The position numbers were made by a program, and so were the translations under genes. A stretch of 64,000 nucleotides of DNA, from positions 25,489,501-25,553,500 of the forward strand of contig NC_091966.1 of the NCBI RefSeq assembly GCF_036711975.1, given 5' to 3'. The notes below the pieces were generated by a model. The model was not told the DNA's origin and did no database searches. It saw nothing but the letters and a program-made list of their open reading frames with translations. This document shows positions 37,801 to 48,250 of this stretch, in pieces. The first letter of the stretch is position 1. Each line of letters opens with the position of its first letter. The stretch is from Onthophagus taurus. Taxonomy: Eukaryota; Arthropoda; Insecta; Coleoptera; Scarabaeidae.

Positions 37801-38926
37801 CACGCATACCAATTATCTAACTTTAGGATCCGACGGGTTTCAACATAAATACACGCATGCATTACAACTGCATTCTATATGTCTTTATAATCCTTTATAA
37901 TAATTAATCCTTACATCAGACCAACATTCTTCATATAATTCTATAGGGGGTTATATTCCTCATACAGTGTTTATCCAAAGAGCTCGTTTCAATAAAAACA
38001 TTTTCAGTTTTCTGCAACTTCCTGTTATACCGGAAATGGACCCCTACTTCGTTATTTTAAATGGAATGTCCCAATTTTTATTAAACTTTCGAGGCCCCCG
38101 CCAAATTTTAATATAACTTGGTATAGCATCATATGTCTATATTTATAGATTTAGTTTTTTCGAAAATTAATTTTTTTTAATGGCAACTTTTAAATTATAA
38201 TTATTATCTTATTCCTCTAATATTTTTATTGTTAGCTAAAAATATAAACAATGTTTTTACACCTTTTCTTTTATTCTAGTGTGAGTACAACAACAACATG
38301 GGCAGAAAAAAGTAATCGTATTGTAAATCGTTCCCAAGCTGAACGTGGCAAAACGGCGCAAATTCGTTCCGAAGGAGAAAATTTACTAAATAATGTTTCC
38401 AGTCAAATTTGGGACCAATGGAGTAACACTAACAACGCTTTGGCGAGAAGAGCTGCCGAACAACTTGAAACTAAGAGTAAAATACAAATGCATCTCCATA
38501 AGGTATCATTATTAAATTATTTACCCTCAAATATTTTCAATAAATTCTTTTTAATTTAAGATTCAACAAGAAATCTTTGATATTGAAAAGAATTTGGAAT
38601 TACTTCGAAAAGCGATTTTGGATAAATCGAATCCTATGAAAGTGGCTATGACTCGATTAGAAGCAAGAACGCATAGAAAAGAAATTGAATTATGTAGGGA
38701 TATGGCTCAAGATAGACTTGTAACAGAAGTTAAAGATATACAAGACAGCATAGAATATTTACATAAGAAATTACAAGAGGCGGAAGCTCAACATCAAGAA
38801 TTATTAAAAACGCGATCCAATTTGGAAACAGAACTTCATAATAAAGTGAGCGCGTTATTTATTGACCGGGAGAAATGTATGGGGATGAGGAGATCTTTCC
38901 CTATAACAGCTACAATTAAATATTAA
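31845..38926 (+). CDS. Tektin (TEKT3/TEKT4-like) axonemal protein
   Basis: Coiled-coil filament protein of ciliary and sperm-flagellar doublet microtubules. Six coding exons: 31845-31871, 31934-32088, 32158-32409, 32477-32968, 38280-38502, 38561-38926, with phases that all join, giving 504 aa. Recognisable blocks are RYTPLEWTQNN and NYSERLRGEFIRVM near the N-terminal core, GIKQALEKAVLDIEGPLHIA, AQECLYQRETRAGMDLVHD, RAAQHELEVDV, and the C-terminal ALFIDREKCMGMRRSFP. The tektin signature, usually RPNVELCRD, reads RKEIELCRD here (residues 422-430), so the first half is diverged. The proline-rich N-terminus (about 1-75) fits tektin-3/4 subfamilies; the exact subfamily is not settled. Intron 4 (5.3 kb) holds several transposons; the other introns are 62-69 bp. 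AATAAA signals at 38994-39005 lie close to the COX11 tail. Confidence 0.93.
33540..34050 (+). pseudogene. Non-LTR RT remnant in tektin intron 4
   Basis: Plus-strand translation gives LKGVFADDVVIIARGEKEL (catalytic ADD box) with FGMKMNKTK following, then near 33955-34020 ARKQGNGRPRQIWGNRLNDI, the usual post-RT block. Stops interrupt. It is a small dead fragment in the sense orientation of tektin. Confidence 0.6.
34886..35161. mobile_element. 276-bp MITE with about 60-bp terminal inverted repeats
   Basis: The left end AAGCCGACGTTACACGTCGC and the right end ending GCGACGTGTAACGTCGGCTT are inverted repeats extending about 60 bp with few mismatches. TA flanks both sides (34884-34885 and 35162-35163). 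No coding capacity. It is more GC-rich than its surroundings and lies in tektin intron 4. Confidence 0.8.
35339..35810. mobile_element. 472-bp palindromic MITE, TA-flanked
   Basis: Ends CAGGTGTCCAAATTTCGACG (35339) and CATCGAAATTTGGACACCCTG (right end 35810) are inverted repeats; TA lies on each side. Inner inverted repeats (ATTTTTTCAC, AATTTTTCTAGTCATCACC and complements) extend the palindrome. A one-ended relative is at about 21434-21620. Confidence 0.8.
35828..36353. mobile_element. 526-bp palindromic MITE, TA-flanked
   Basis: Ends CAGGTGTGTCAAATG (35828) and CATTTGACACATCCTG (36353) with TA on both sides. The arms mirror each other over about 190 bp (AACTTCGCCATTTG / CAAATGGCGAAGTT, GTTGCTATGG / CCATAGCAAC). 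It starts only 17 bp after the preceding MITE ends. Confidence 0.8.
36356..37380 (+). mobile_element. Decayed mariner-like element with HTH (DUF4817-type) N-terminus
   Basis: An inverted repeat pairs about 36525-36640 with 37090-37210 (TCGGCCTACTTTGATAAA and complement; AGAAAAGGTA). Between them an open frame at 36759-36944 reads MFTLEEKVYVIQCYETGEK, with RSTCWRLIKRFLTAGSI later. This resembles the helix-turn-helix start of mariner-like transposases of the DUF4817 class. It ends early, so the catalytic part is lost. The right boundary at 37380 is followed by TA; the left border is not clear. Confidence 0.55.
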
Positions 38927-39041
38927 TAACGGTTATTAGCTCTCTTAAAAAATGTTTAAATAGTATTGATCATTGTATTCATTGTTATGTAGTAATAAAA
39001 ATAAAAATTTTATGTCCTTGCTAAATTGTCTTTTTTATTAA

Positions 39042-39842
39042 CTACTTCATAAAACTAGGTACTGGTAATTTTAAACCATCCCTAGCTTCAAAAAATGTGT
39101 AAGATAAGGTTATTTCATTTACCAATTCCATTTTAGGATCTTCTGTAAACTCTGGGTCAATATAAAAGAAAACAGGCATATCCACCTTAAAAAAAAAATT
39201 AGATTAATGAACTAAAAAAAGTGAGTTTTTACCTGTTCATGTGGATTTAGTTGTTGTTCTTCAAAACAAAAACACTGAATTTTATTAAAATACTGTCCAG
39301 CTTCAAATGGAACAACATTATAAGTACTAATACCGGTAACAGGATTATCTGTTGGATTCAAAGCTGTATAAAAAGCTAAAGCTGTTTCTCCAGGTAACAC
39401 CTACAAAAAAATCTTTTGATGACCCTGCTTTTGATTGTATGTTTATTATTACAGTTATTTCTAATTGTTGTGGTTTAAAATTCCACCTCATACTCGACCC
39501 AACATCTGCGTTAAATCTAATCTTAATAGGTCTTCTTTTATTGACTGTCATCGTCTCAACTTTACTTGCATCATGCCCGGAAGCAGTTGTACCTCCATAA
39601 CTGTATGCTTGACAAAACATTCTATATAAGGGTACGGCAGCATAACTAAGTCCTACAGTTAATACACCCGCAGCTGCTACATAATATAAGGTTGATCTAA
39701 CGCGTAGTTTTTGAGTTTCATGCACAAAATCCGCCTTTTTAAACAATTTTTTATTTATGTTTGTGTGAAAATTTCTTTTTGCAGCTAAAGTTGAACGGGA
39801 AATAAGTCTTTGTACGTGTTTTATCACAGATGATTGAATCAT
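39042..39842 (-). CDS. COX11: COX11 copper chaperone for cytochrome c oxidase
   Basis: Inner-membrane protein that delivers copper to the CuB site of Cox1. Coding exons in minus order: 39842-39453, 39400-39233, 39185-39042, with GT..AG borders and phase-0 joins, giving 233 aa. Features: basic mitochondrial presequence (about 1-45); one membrane helix at about 51-71 (TLYYVAAAGVLTVGLSYAAV) followed by PLYRMFCQ (Cys77); the copper-binding CFCF at 173-176 inside NKIQCFCFEEQQLNP; and FFYIDPEF. All cysteines expected for the family are present. Its AATAAA (39034-39039) is only a few bases past the stop, and the tail is 115 bp from the convergent tektin stop. Start codons of COX11 and mRpL42 are 375 bp apart, head to head. 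Confidence 0.96.
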
Positions 39843-40217
39843 TTTAGCATGTTTAATATATTTTTTGGGTTTTAATTTTATAACCTGTGCAAAGGAATAA
39901 ACATAACCTCAACTGTCATATTGAATACAGTGCTTTTATTTTAAGAGGAGTATAATTCTTTTATAAGAAGCGATTTAATTTCTATTTCGTTTTACAAATT
40001 GGTTAAAACTAAAACAGTTATAATAGATTATCAACTTATATTTTATAAAAATTATGCCAAGTATACCAAATGTCTTTAATACTTATTTAAAATTACGAGT
40101 AAATAATCACGTTTTTCTAGACGTCAGATATATTTTTAGTGAGGTTAATTCTTTGGACAAGTTAGAATTTAATAGACTTTAAATCGTTTATTTTCTAGCA
40201 ATAAAGAAAACTTAAAA
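39843..40217. promoter_or_regulatory. Shared COX11/mRpL42 upstream region
   Basis: The 375 bp between two divergent mitochondrial-protein genes. Both promoters must fit here unless noncoding exons lie elsewhere. No TATA box is evident. The pairing of two nuclear genes for mitochondrial proteins suggests shared regulation, but this is inference. Confidence 0.5.
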
Positions 40218-40565
40218 ATGTCTCTTTTAAGACAATGTGTGTTAAAGTACACCCTCAGTGTTCGATTAGGGTCTAGCTCGAGTAAGTTTGCAAAAACGGA
40301 TGATGGGAGTACCTTCGTTTTTTGGCATCCAAAAAAAGAATTTTCATACGAAAATACAAGACCTTTACCAGAAGTTAAAGCTGAAAGTTCCGGTGTTTTA
40401 AAGACAGAATTATCGCATCAATTAAAAGAGGTTTTTAATAAAAAATCGCCAGATATGGCAAGGGAAGAGCTAATGAGAATTACATATACGACTAAACATA
40501 AATGGTTTCCCAGGTCTCGAGATAGAAAAGCAAAGAAAACTCCAATGGATAGAGAATATTTATAA
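40218..40565 (+). CDS. mRpL42: Mitochondrial ribosomal protein mL42
   Basis: Component of the mitochondrial large ribosomal subunit (mL42, formerly also MRPS32). Single exon, 115 aa. An N-terminal arginine- and serine-containing presequence (about 1-22) is followed by the family blocks: TFVFWHPKKEFSYENTRPLP, a central LKTELSHQLKEV helix, and MRITYTTKHKWFPRSRDRK near the C-terminus. The human protein is 142 aa; the shorter length is usual for insects. An AATAAA at 40657-40662 ends the transcript, converging on HYPK with stop codons 132 bp apart. Confidence 0.93.
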   Translation: MSLLRQCVLKYTLSVRLGSSSSKFAKTDDGSTFVFWHPKKEFSYENTRPLPEVKAESSGVLKTELSHQLKEVFNKKSPDMAREELMRITYTTKHKWFPRSRDRKAKKTPMDREYL

Positions 40566-40697
40566 TGAAATTAAGTTTTGTATTTTACTTTGAAATATAA
40601 TTAATGATTTTTAAATTAATTTGTTTTCAAACTGTCATTTTAGAATTAATGTTAGAAATAAAATGAGAACTTTTAACATAAAGTTTTATTATTTATA

Positions 40698-41051
40698 TTA
40701 ATCAGTTAATGCAATTAAAGCTTTCACAACGTTCCCATGATGTTCCCTTAAAGTTCTTTCGGCTCTTATCCTGGATATTTCCATTTCCCTAACAATTAAG
40801 TCAACATCTTCCTTTTTAATAGAAACTTTTAACAGTTCTTTCTCCCTTGCTTGTTTTTCAAGAGCTTCCTTATTTCTACGATCACCAATAGCTGATATAG
40901 CATCCGCAACGTCTTGCGTGGAAATTTCTTTTTCTTCGGCATAATCCGTAACCTTTTCTAAATCTGCCGCTCCACTGTCATATTTAGCACCTTTCTTTTG
41001 CGACTTTTCGGAATCCTCTGAATTACCATTTACGTTTTCCTCGTCTGCCAT
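40698..41051 (-). CDS. HYPK: HYPK, NatA-associated UBA-like protein
   Basis: Small chaperone-like partner of the NatA N-terminal acetyltransferase, binding Naa15/Naa10 near the ribosome. Single exon, 117 aa. The acidic N-terminus is followed by KYDSGAADLEKVTDYAEEKE (about 23-42), a helical AISAIGDRRNKEALEKQARE segment, and a C-terminal UBA-like domain (about 72-117: KVSIKKEDVDLIVREMEIS ... EHHGNVVKALIALTD). Every block matches the animal HYPK family. The AATAAA on the minus strand lies at 40685-40690, so the 3' UTR is very short. The gene tail faces mRpL42. Confidence 0.95.
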   Translation of the reverse strand: MADEENVNGNSEDSEKSQKKGAKYDSGAADLEKVTDYAEEKEISTQDVADAISAIGDRRNKEALEKQAREKELLKVSIKKEDVDLIVREMEISRIRAERTLREHHGNVVKALIALTD

Positions 41052-41557
41052 TTCAATTTATTAATTAGATAACTTGAATTGTTTTTAAATTTTGTTGGAT
41101 GATTATTTGATTGTGTGCTTTTCCTAACCTAACTTTATTTGGTGAATTTTTTCATTGTTACCAACTACTTTGATACTAAAAAAATATATTACACCGAATC
41201 GAGTTTGGTTTTATTTGAAATTAAGAAAGTAAACTTTCATTATTACTTTGTATACGTTTTACAATTTACTTTAAACATTTTTATTTAAAATATTTTTGCT
41301 AATGAAATTTAAAATCTGAATTTTTATTTTTTCGAAAATACAGCGTGTCCTGTAATAAACTTGGACTGGGAGACATGAAGTTAGTGCCCCATATTATTGG
41401 GAGACAACAACATCGTAACAACCACCCAGCAGCCCTTCGGAATTCTGCGGAGGTTTTTAATAATACCATAATTAGACTCGATTATTAATTCTCTTGAAGT
41501 TCGCTTTTCTGAAGAAACATCCTGTCATTTTCCTTATCTAAATTACACCCAGCTCAA

Positions 41558-41960
41558 ATGTTAGACATGTCCCTTGAAGACCTTGTGGAAGCTGGTGAAG
41601 TATTTTCCCAATTTTACAATTCATCAAATATCAACAACGAAATCGAACTATGGCAAAATAAACCTGACTCAAAAGAACTAAGTGTTGTGGGTGTCAAAAA
41701 AGAGGCCGAAATTTTTTTCCCTGAAACGAGAAAAGCCCTTATAATTTTGGCCACTTTACCCTGCACGACATATACTATTGAACGGTCTTTTAGCAGCTTG
41801 AGGAGCATAAAAACCTGGCTTAGAAACTATGGCAGAATATGGTCTTGCAATGATGATTATGCATAGGAAGCATATTTTTGAGAACTTTGAGGGTTTTATT
41901 AATAATCTGGTTGACCAATTCGCTAAAAACTCACGAAAATGATGTTTTAAATAATTTGAT
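41558..41960 (+). pseudogene. hAT transposase C-terminal fragment
   Basis: Translation gives EAEIFFPETRKALIILATL, then TTYTIERSFSSLRSIKTWLR, the hAT dimerisation region of ZMYM/52-kDa-repressor-like transposases. Upstream YNSSNINNEIELWQNK fits the preceding linker. A stop follows soon after and the catalytic part is absent. It lies between HYPK and the satellite array. Confidence 0.7.
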
Positions 41961-42057
41961 CTGGTTTTTTTCCTTGGGGGGCTATTTTCCCAGCCCCCAT
42001 TTCAGTTTTTTTTGTCCTGCCATCCCCCTGGCCCACTGGCTGGCGACGCCCTTGATT

Positions 42058-42857
42058 AGAAGAATTTGTAGTTTCACAAGTTGTTAATGAAAAAAATAGG
42101 TATTCCAAGCATGACACAGAAAAACTTTTAGACTAAAAGTTATAGCAAATTTTATCCTTAACACATTGCTTGGTAACACTTTTGCTCTCAGAAGCATCAA
42201 TGTCGCAAAATATTCGAAAATATAAAAAATAGAAGAATTCATAGTTTTACAAGTTGCGAATGAAAAAAATCGGTATTCAGAGCATGATACAAAAAAACTT
42301 TTAGGACAAAAGTTGTAGCAAATTTTACCCTTTACACATTGCTGTGTAATACTTTTGCTCTCAGATACATCAATATAGAGAAATATTCGAAAACATGAAA
42401 ATTAGGAGAATTCGGAGTTTCACAAGTGGTTAATGGAAAACATTGGTATTCTAAGCAAGATCCAGAAAAACTTAACAAAAGGTGCACTGCTCTGTAACAC
42501 TTTTGCTCTCAGATGAATCAATGTAGAGAACTATTCGAAAATATGAAAATTAGAAGAATTCGTAGTTTTACAAGTTGCGAATGGAGAAAATCGGTATTCC
42601 GAGCATGATGCAGAAAAACTTTTGGAACAAAAGCTGTAGCAAATTTAGCCCTTAACACATTGCTTTGTTACACTTCTGCTCTCGATGCATCAATATCGGG
42701 AAATATTCGAAAATATGAAAATTAGGAGAATTCGTAGATTCACTAGTGGTTAATGGAAAAAATCGGTATTCCGAGCATGATACAGAAATACTTTTATATC
42801 AAAAGTTGTAGCAAATTTTACCCTAAACACATTGCTTAGTAACACTTTTGCTCTCAC
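42058..42857. repeat. 173-bp tandem satellite, about 4.7 units
   Basis: Unit starts (AGAAGAATTTGTAG, AGAAGAATTCATAG, AGGAGAATTCGGAG and so on) fall at 42058, 42231, 42404, 42552 and 42724; spacing is 173, 173, 148 and 172 bp. Each unit includes ATCGGTATTC, AAAAACTTTT, TAGCAAATTTTACCC and AACACTTTTGCTCTCA. The array ends abruptly where the transposon terminus (GAAGTGTCGGGACTGTCCC) begins. Confidence 0.85.
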
Positions 42858-43202
42858 AAGAGAAGTGTCGGGACTGTCCCTTACCGATTTTGTTGCAATT
42901 TGGTACAGCGATAGTATGGCCAAAAATAAGGTTTTTATATTTTTTTATGCGTGCTAATAAAGCCCCTGGGGCGAGTTATAAGGGTTGGAAATCGGGTCGA
43001 AAGATATATTCTTTTATAGCCTGAAGACGAACATAGCTATCGAAATGTGGTAAATGTAAACTGATATTCATTTTCAAAGAGCTTTCCATTGATATATCAC
43101 ACATATATCTGAGGGCTTCAGGGGGTAAACTACCCCTAGTTTTTTGGAATATTTTAAAAACTACCGTGTCGATTTTGGCGATATTAAGTATCCTTATAGT
43201 AA

Positions 43203-44336
43203 TAATAATAATAATAATAAATGACTTTATTGTCTCCATTACAAAGAAGAAACTACAATACAAATATATACATAATATATGGAGATCAAACGGCGGGATC
43301 CAGAATAGTCTGTTCTATCCAACCGTAAAAAAAAATTCTATGAATTATAACAAATAAAAAGAAAAAAAACAAAGGCAAAATCTTGAAATCATTAATACAG
43401 TATCACCAGCATCATATAAAATTTAAATTTAAACATAATTAAATTAAATGAAAGGGCCCAAAAGACCCAAACGTACATTAAATGAAAGAGAAAAAAAAGA
43501 AAGAAGAGGAGAAAAAAAAACAATAATAATGAAAATTAAAAAAGGACTCGGTGTAATAACTGATGGCGTAACTGTTAACATCGTAACAATGACTTTATAT
43601 CAATAAGAATAAGGTCAAAAAAAATCACAGAGAAACAAAGAAAAACAAACATCAGACAAGACCCGTTGACTGCTGAAAAATCATATTCCTCAATTTTCTT
43701 CGAAATTGACGTGGTCAGTTGACGTAGTCCATGTGGCAAGCTTCCATACGATTTATAAACATGACATGTAAATGACCTTTGAAAAAGTGATGTTCTATGT
43801 TTTGGAGGATAGAAACTAATACCTGACCTTGTCTGACTGCTTTCGCACAGTGGTTTATATTTAATTTTATTATGCAGGTACTCCGGGAGTCCAGAGGTAA
43901 CGATTCTATGATAGAGAGACAAACTATGAAACTCCCGTCGAGAGCTCATGTTCAGCCACCCAGCATCCTTAAGTTTATGAGAAATTCTATCAAATTTGTG
44001 AATCCCATAAATGAATCTGAGGCAACTATTCTGAACCTTTTATATACTTCGTGACGTGACTGCATCTATAGCCCTATGATATACAGCAGACATATAATTA
44101 AATTGTGAAAGAACAAACATATCACAGAGGAGCACTTTTAATTTCAAAGGTAAACATGAACGATGCGGGTACAACCGACATGGATAACTCAACAACAATT
44201 CAGTATGTGGGTCAAATATGGAAAAATGGTGGGGCAACACAGTTTGATCATCTCAATGGAAATTCCATCAGTACCAATAGCAGAAGATGTAATAGATGCA
44301 ATCACGTCAAAAACCAGAGGGATCTCCACAGTTAAT
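43203..44336 (-). mobile_element. 5'-truncated non-LTR retrotransposon insertion
   Basis: Minus-strand translation gives SQFNYMSAVYHRAIDAVTS (about 44140-44080) and, at 43949-43575, MSSRREFHSLSLYHRIVTSG with YLHNKIKYKPLCESSQTRSG and SYGSLPHGLRQLT. These are C-terminal non-LTR RT-protein blocks. The 3' end is a TTA repeat at 43203. The flanks carry TAGTA twice (43198-43202 and 44337-44341), and the uninterrupted site is present at 52078-52082. Only the 3' portion of the element was inserted. Confidence 0.85.
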
Positions 44337-45463
44337 TAGTACGTTTAAAAATATTAATTACGTGGTTTTTCTTATTTGCCTCTGACAATATCACCTGCAA
44401 CGTTATGGGGTATGATAGATAACCTCTTTCCTTAAGAATAATGTGATAAACTGTTACACATTTGAACAATATTTTGAAGAAAACCATAAATTAGTTGCAA
44501 ATTAAGATTTACGCAGTAAAATAAACTCTATAGGACATTTGGGGGTGGCTGGGATTAACTACCCTAACCACCCCAAACATTAATTTTTTTTGAGTAAATT
44601 GTCGATTTTGGTGCAATTTACCACGATGACTTTTTTATACGTTAGGTAGGACTTTTGAAAGAACTTACAAGGGTTAGGAGTTTGGGGTAGAAAATATATT
44701 TTCGCTAATAATTTTCAGAAAAACAGAAAAAGTTTTTTTATCCTTACTCTATTTAAATAACACAAAAGTTAGTGCAATTATATTAATATTTATTAATAAC
44801 GAGTTAAAAAGTAACTGGCAAATGGTTGACTACCAAAAATTGTATTCTACATTATTAATTTAATTTATTTTTTTTATTCAATGTATTGTTGGCAATAATG
44901 AAAATCATGGAAAAAATGTTTTAAACACAACCATTGTTTACACCATGCACAAGTTATAGCAGCTATATCTCCACAGATATACGCACGTACGTTTTTCATT
45001 GGAAAAGCAAACCGCCACGGAATTTTCAAACTGTTCTGGTTTCTCCTCTAAACAGGATGTTTCATAATGTATGCGCAGGACATCAGGATGTGATAGCTTG
45101 TCCAAAAATTTGAAAAATTGTTTCTTTCAACTTACTCTCTAAAATGCACCATTTTCGAGACACAGGGTGTTGAAATTTAATAAAAAAAAAATCGTTTTTT
45201 GCGAATATCTCTGGAACCGTTTATCGTACAGAAAATAGCTTTTGTAAACATTTTCTATTCATAATAAGCTAAGTTTTGTGGAAAAAGTACGGTTTTGAGA
45301 CGCCTATTTGAACCGTCAATGTTTTCTACACAAAAAAGGTACTGAAGGTCATGAGCTCTAAAGTTGACCGTTTTCGAGAAAAATCAACTTTTATGTTGAA
45401 TAACAAGGTCAATTTTTTTAAATAAAAATTTTATTTTACATTTAAAAAAAATTTACCAAAGCA

Positions 45464-46838
45464 GCAGCGTCTGTGAAGTTAGCACCTCATTTTTTTAAAA
45501 CTTCAAATTTCTCTTGAGTTCCCATTGCACCCCATTGAGTTCTATAGTTCTCTACCATTTTTATTAAAAGTTCCGCAAAAATAGGCAAAAACATCGATAT
45601 CGACTTTTTGGGGTGCTAAGTTCACAAAACGAGATCACAAAATTTGCAATAACTATTTAACGAATGCACGTATCGAAAAACTTTATTAAAATATCTTTTA
45701 GAACTCGTGAGGTGCTATTCAGAACTCCTGCCAGAACTCCCGGAACTTTTCAAAATTTTCACCCCTCCGGGACATTTACGAAATCTCAATGTGAACACTT
45801 TAAATTGGCACAGTTTCTTAAATATCAGTTTTACGGCTTCGGGCCTTAATCATTTTCGTTAGAACTCGTGAGGTGCTACCCAGAACTCCTATCAGAACTA
45901 CCGGAACTTTTCAAAATTTTCACCCCTCCGGGACATTTACGAAATCTCAATGTGAACACTTGAAATTGGCACAGTTTCTTAAATATTAGTTTTACGGCTT
46001 CGGGCCTTAATCATTTTCGTTAGAACTCGTGAGGTGCTACCCAGAACTCCTGCCAGAACTCCCGGAACTTTTCAAAATTTTCACCCCTCCGGGACATTTA
46101 CGAAATCTCAATGTGAACACTTGAAATCGCGCACAGTTTCTTAAATATTAGTTTTACGGCTTCGAGCCTTAATCATTTTCGTTAGAGCTCGTGAGGTGCT
46201 ACCTAGAACTCCTATCAGAACTCCCGGAACTTTTCAAAATTTTCACCCCTCCGGGGCATTCACGAAATCTCAATGTGAACACTTGAAATCGCGCACAGTT
46301 TCTTAAATATTAGTTTTACGGCTTCGGGCCTTAATCATTTTCGTTAGAACTCGTGAGGTGCTACCCAGAACTCCTATTTCTTAAATGTTAATCTTTAGAT
46401 TGTCAATGATAGATGAAAATAAACCGAAACATTTAAGAAATTTAAGAAATAGGAGTTCTGGGTAGCACCTCACTAGTTCTAACGAAAATGATTAAGGCCC
46501 GAAGCCGTAAAACTAATATTTAAGAAACTGTGCGCAATTTCAAGTGTTCACATTGAGATTTCGTAAATGTCCCGGAGGGATGAAAATTTTGAAAAGTTCC
46601 GGGAGTTCTGGCAGGAGTTCTGAATAGCACCTCACGAGTTCTAAAAGATATTTTAATAAAGTTTTTAGATACGTGCATTCGTTTAATAGTTATTGCAAAT
46701 TTTGTGATCTCGTTTTGTGAACTTAGCACCCCAAAAAGTCGATATCGATGGTAGAGAACTATAGAACTCAATGGGGTGCAATGGGAACTCAAGAAAAATT
46801 TGAAGTTTTAAAAAAATGAGGTGCTAACTTCACAGACG
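45464..46838. mobile_element. Hairpin (foldback/MULE-like) element, 1.38 kb
   Basis: Terminal CGTCTGTGAAGTTAGCACCT at 45468 is mirrored by AGGTGCTAACTTCACAGACG ending at 46838. Arms extend inward about 0.4 kb to a loop near 46375-46460. The left arm is expanded by 161-162-bp tandem units starting at 45701, 45862, 46023, 46185 and 46347 (GAACTCGTGAGGTGCTA); the right arm has one unit. TACCAAAGCA is duplicated on both sides (45454-45463, 46839-46848), a 9-10-bp duplication that suits MULE-type insertion. The empty site is visible at about 54320-54335. No transposase. Confidence 0.8.
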
Positions 46839-47057
46839 TACCAAAGCAAGCGTTAACTTCATAATTGCAATATAAAAAAAAAGAAAAAATAATACAAAAG
46901 TTGTCTTTTCAAAATTCTCCAAACCGCAAAGGTAACGCATTTCGCACATTTCAGCGTTTGTGTAAAAACTGTATAATTTATTTTTAACAAGTAGGCTTTA
47001 AATTTTATAATAAAAGCTAACTCCTGTCAAAATAACAATTAGTTAGCAAAAAATACT

Positions 47058-48250
47058 TGATGATTTTTGAGATACAACACAAAGTTGTATTTTTTTAAAT
47101 ACAAACTATACTTGATTATGATGTTAATGAAAAGAGCATATTTTTAGCTTTCCAATTATGTATCGCATGTATGGTGTATTTGCGGAAAATAAGCGTTCAT
47201 TTTCAATTCCAAAATAGTAAGCGCTAACGTTCAAAATTTTGATTATAGTAGGCGCGTTCGGACAGTATTGCTATATGTTTTTGCACGAATATGACAGAAA
47301 GTTGGTCTTCTACCATTATGCAGGATAAAGTTGGTTTTGTACCAACGAATAAAAACTTTGAATACTTAATTTCAATTTCTCAGTGTCTTATCCCTGAGTT
47401 TGTTCACCAATAAAAAATGATTTGTAGATAAAGTTTGTTTATTAAAAATACAAGAAACGTATTAATTAATGAATAATTAAATATGAACAACAACTTCAGG
47501 AACTAAACCGTCACAGACTGTCATCTTCTTCTACTAAACTTACTGGTTGTAAGGTTAGAACAGTTTGGTATCAATGAATGAAATCTTCGGTAGTATCTTC
47601 CCAGTTTTCCTCAACCATGAGATTTAGAAGTCTTTTTATATTAGCAACCTTTTCTTTTGAAATTGGGTGAGATAGAGGGAGATTAGGGATCATAAACTGG
47701 GCAGCGGACTTTCCATTGAAACGATGTTTATATGGGATATGGAGCCTTCTCTATCATTTTCAAAGAATCATTTTTTAATTTTATCGCTTTATGTATTTAA
47801 AGATAATGAGGAATTTTTAAGCGGGAATCTCGTTTCGAAAAATTCATGAATGAAATGATCAGTAAACTCACGTTACTATAGTAGCTAAGTGACATTTATC
47901 GTTTTCCTCGCCTACTGTAATTAAAATTTTGAATTTTAATCTTTAACATTTTAAAATTAAAAAATAACGCTCATTTTCCCCAAATATATCATGCGTGCAA
48001 TATCATTGGACAGCTAAAAATATGCTTTTTTCAGTAACACCATAATCTACTATAGTTTGTTAAACTAAAATTAGAACTAAAACTAGAACTACTAAACTCC
48101 TTTCGAACCAGTTTCTGAAGAAGGTTCCAACATGGCATCCCAAACGTCAAACCTTTTATTAAAAGACGCACGGCAAAACCCGAGTTAGTTTGTATTTAAA
48201 AAAATACAACTTTGTGTTGAATCTCAAAAATCATCAAATATTTTTAAAAT
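47058..48250. mobile_element. Inverted-repeat element interrupted by a Penelope-like fragment
   Basis: The sequence TTGATGATTTTTGAGATACA with AAGTTGTATTTTTTTAAATAC (about 47058-47105) is mirrored at 48196-48250. Further inner matches are GCATATTTTTAGCTTTCCAAT against TGGACAGCTAAAAATATGC. The right arm is broken at about 48060-48187 by a Penelope-tail segment containing CTGAAGA, CATGGCATCC and CAAACGTC. No coding capacity is seen. Confidence 0.55.

Larger units (their letters stand above)
42858..47050 (-). mobile_element. Inverted copy of a pogo-like element with nested insertions
   Basis: Reading the minus strand, this repeats the right half of the element at 54.2-56.88 kb: terminal block (AAATCGGTAAGGGACAGTCC at about 42875), the AACTACCCCTAGTTTTTTGG block, the GGACATTTGGGGGTGGCT block, the antisense of the zinc-binding transposase C-terminus (about 44860-45050), and the start of the same mariner insertion at 45053. 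Two further insertions interrupt it: a LINE at 43203-44336 and a hairpin element at 45464-46838. After 47050 the match ends. No coding capacity remains. Confidence 0.7.

Noticed and set aside
42058-42857. Regular array as a CRISPR
   Set aside because: Units are contiguous 173-bp satellites without short repeats and unique spacers; the genome is an insect's.
45664-46792. Open frames on both strands in the hairpin element
   Set aside because: They are the same repeat read in the two arms; no protein family.
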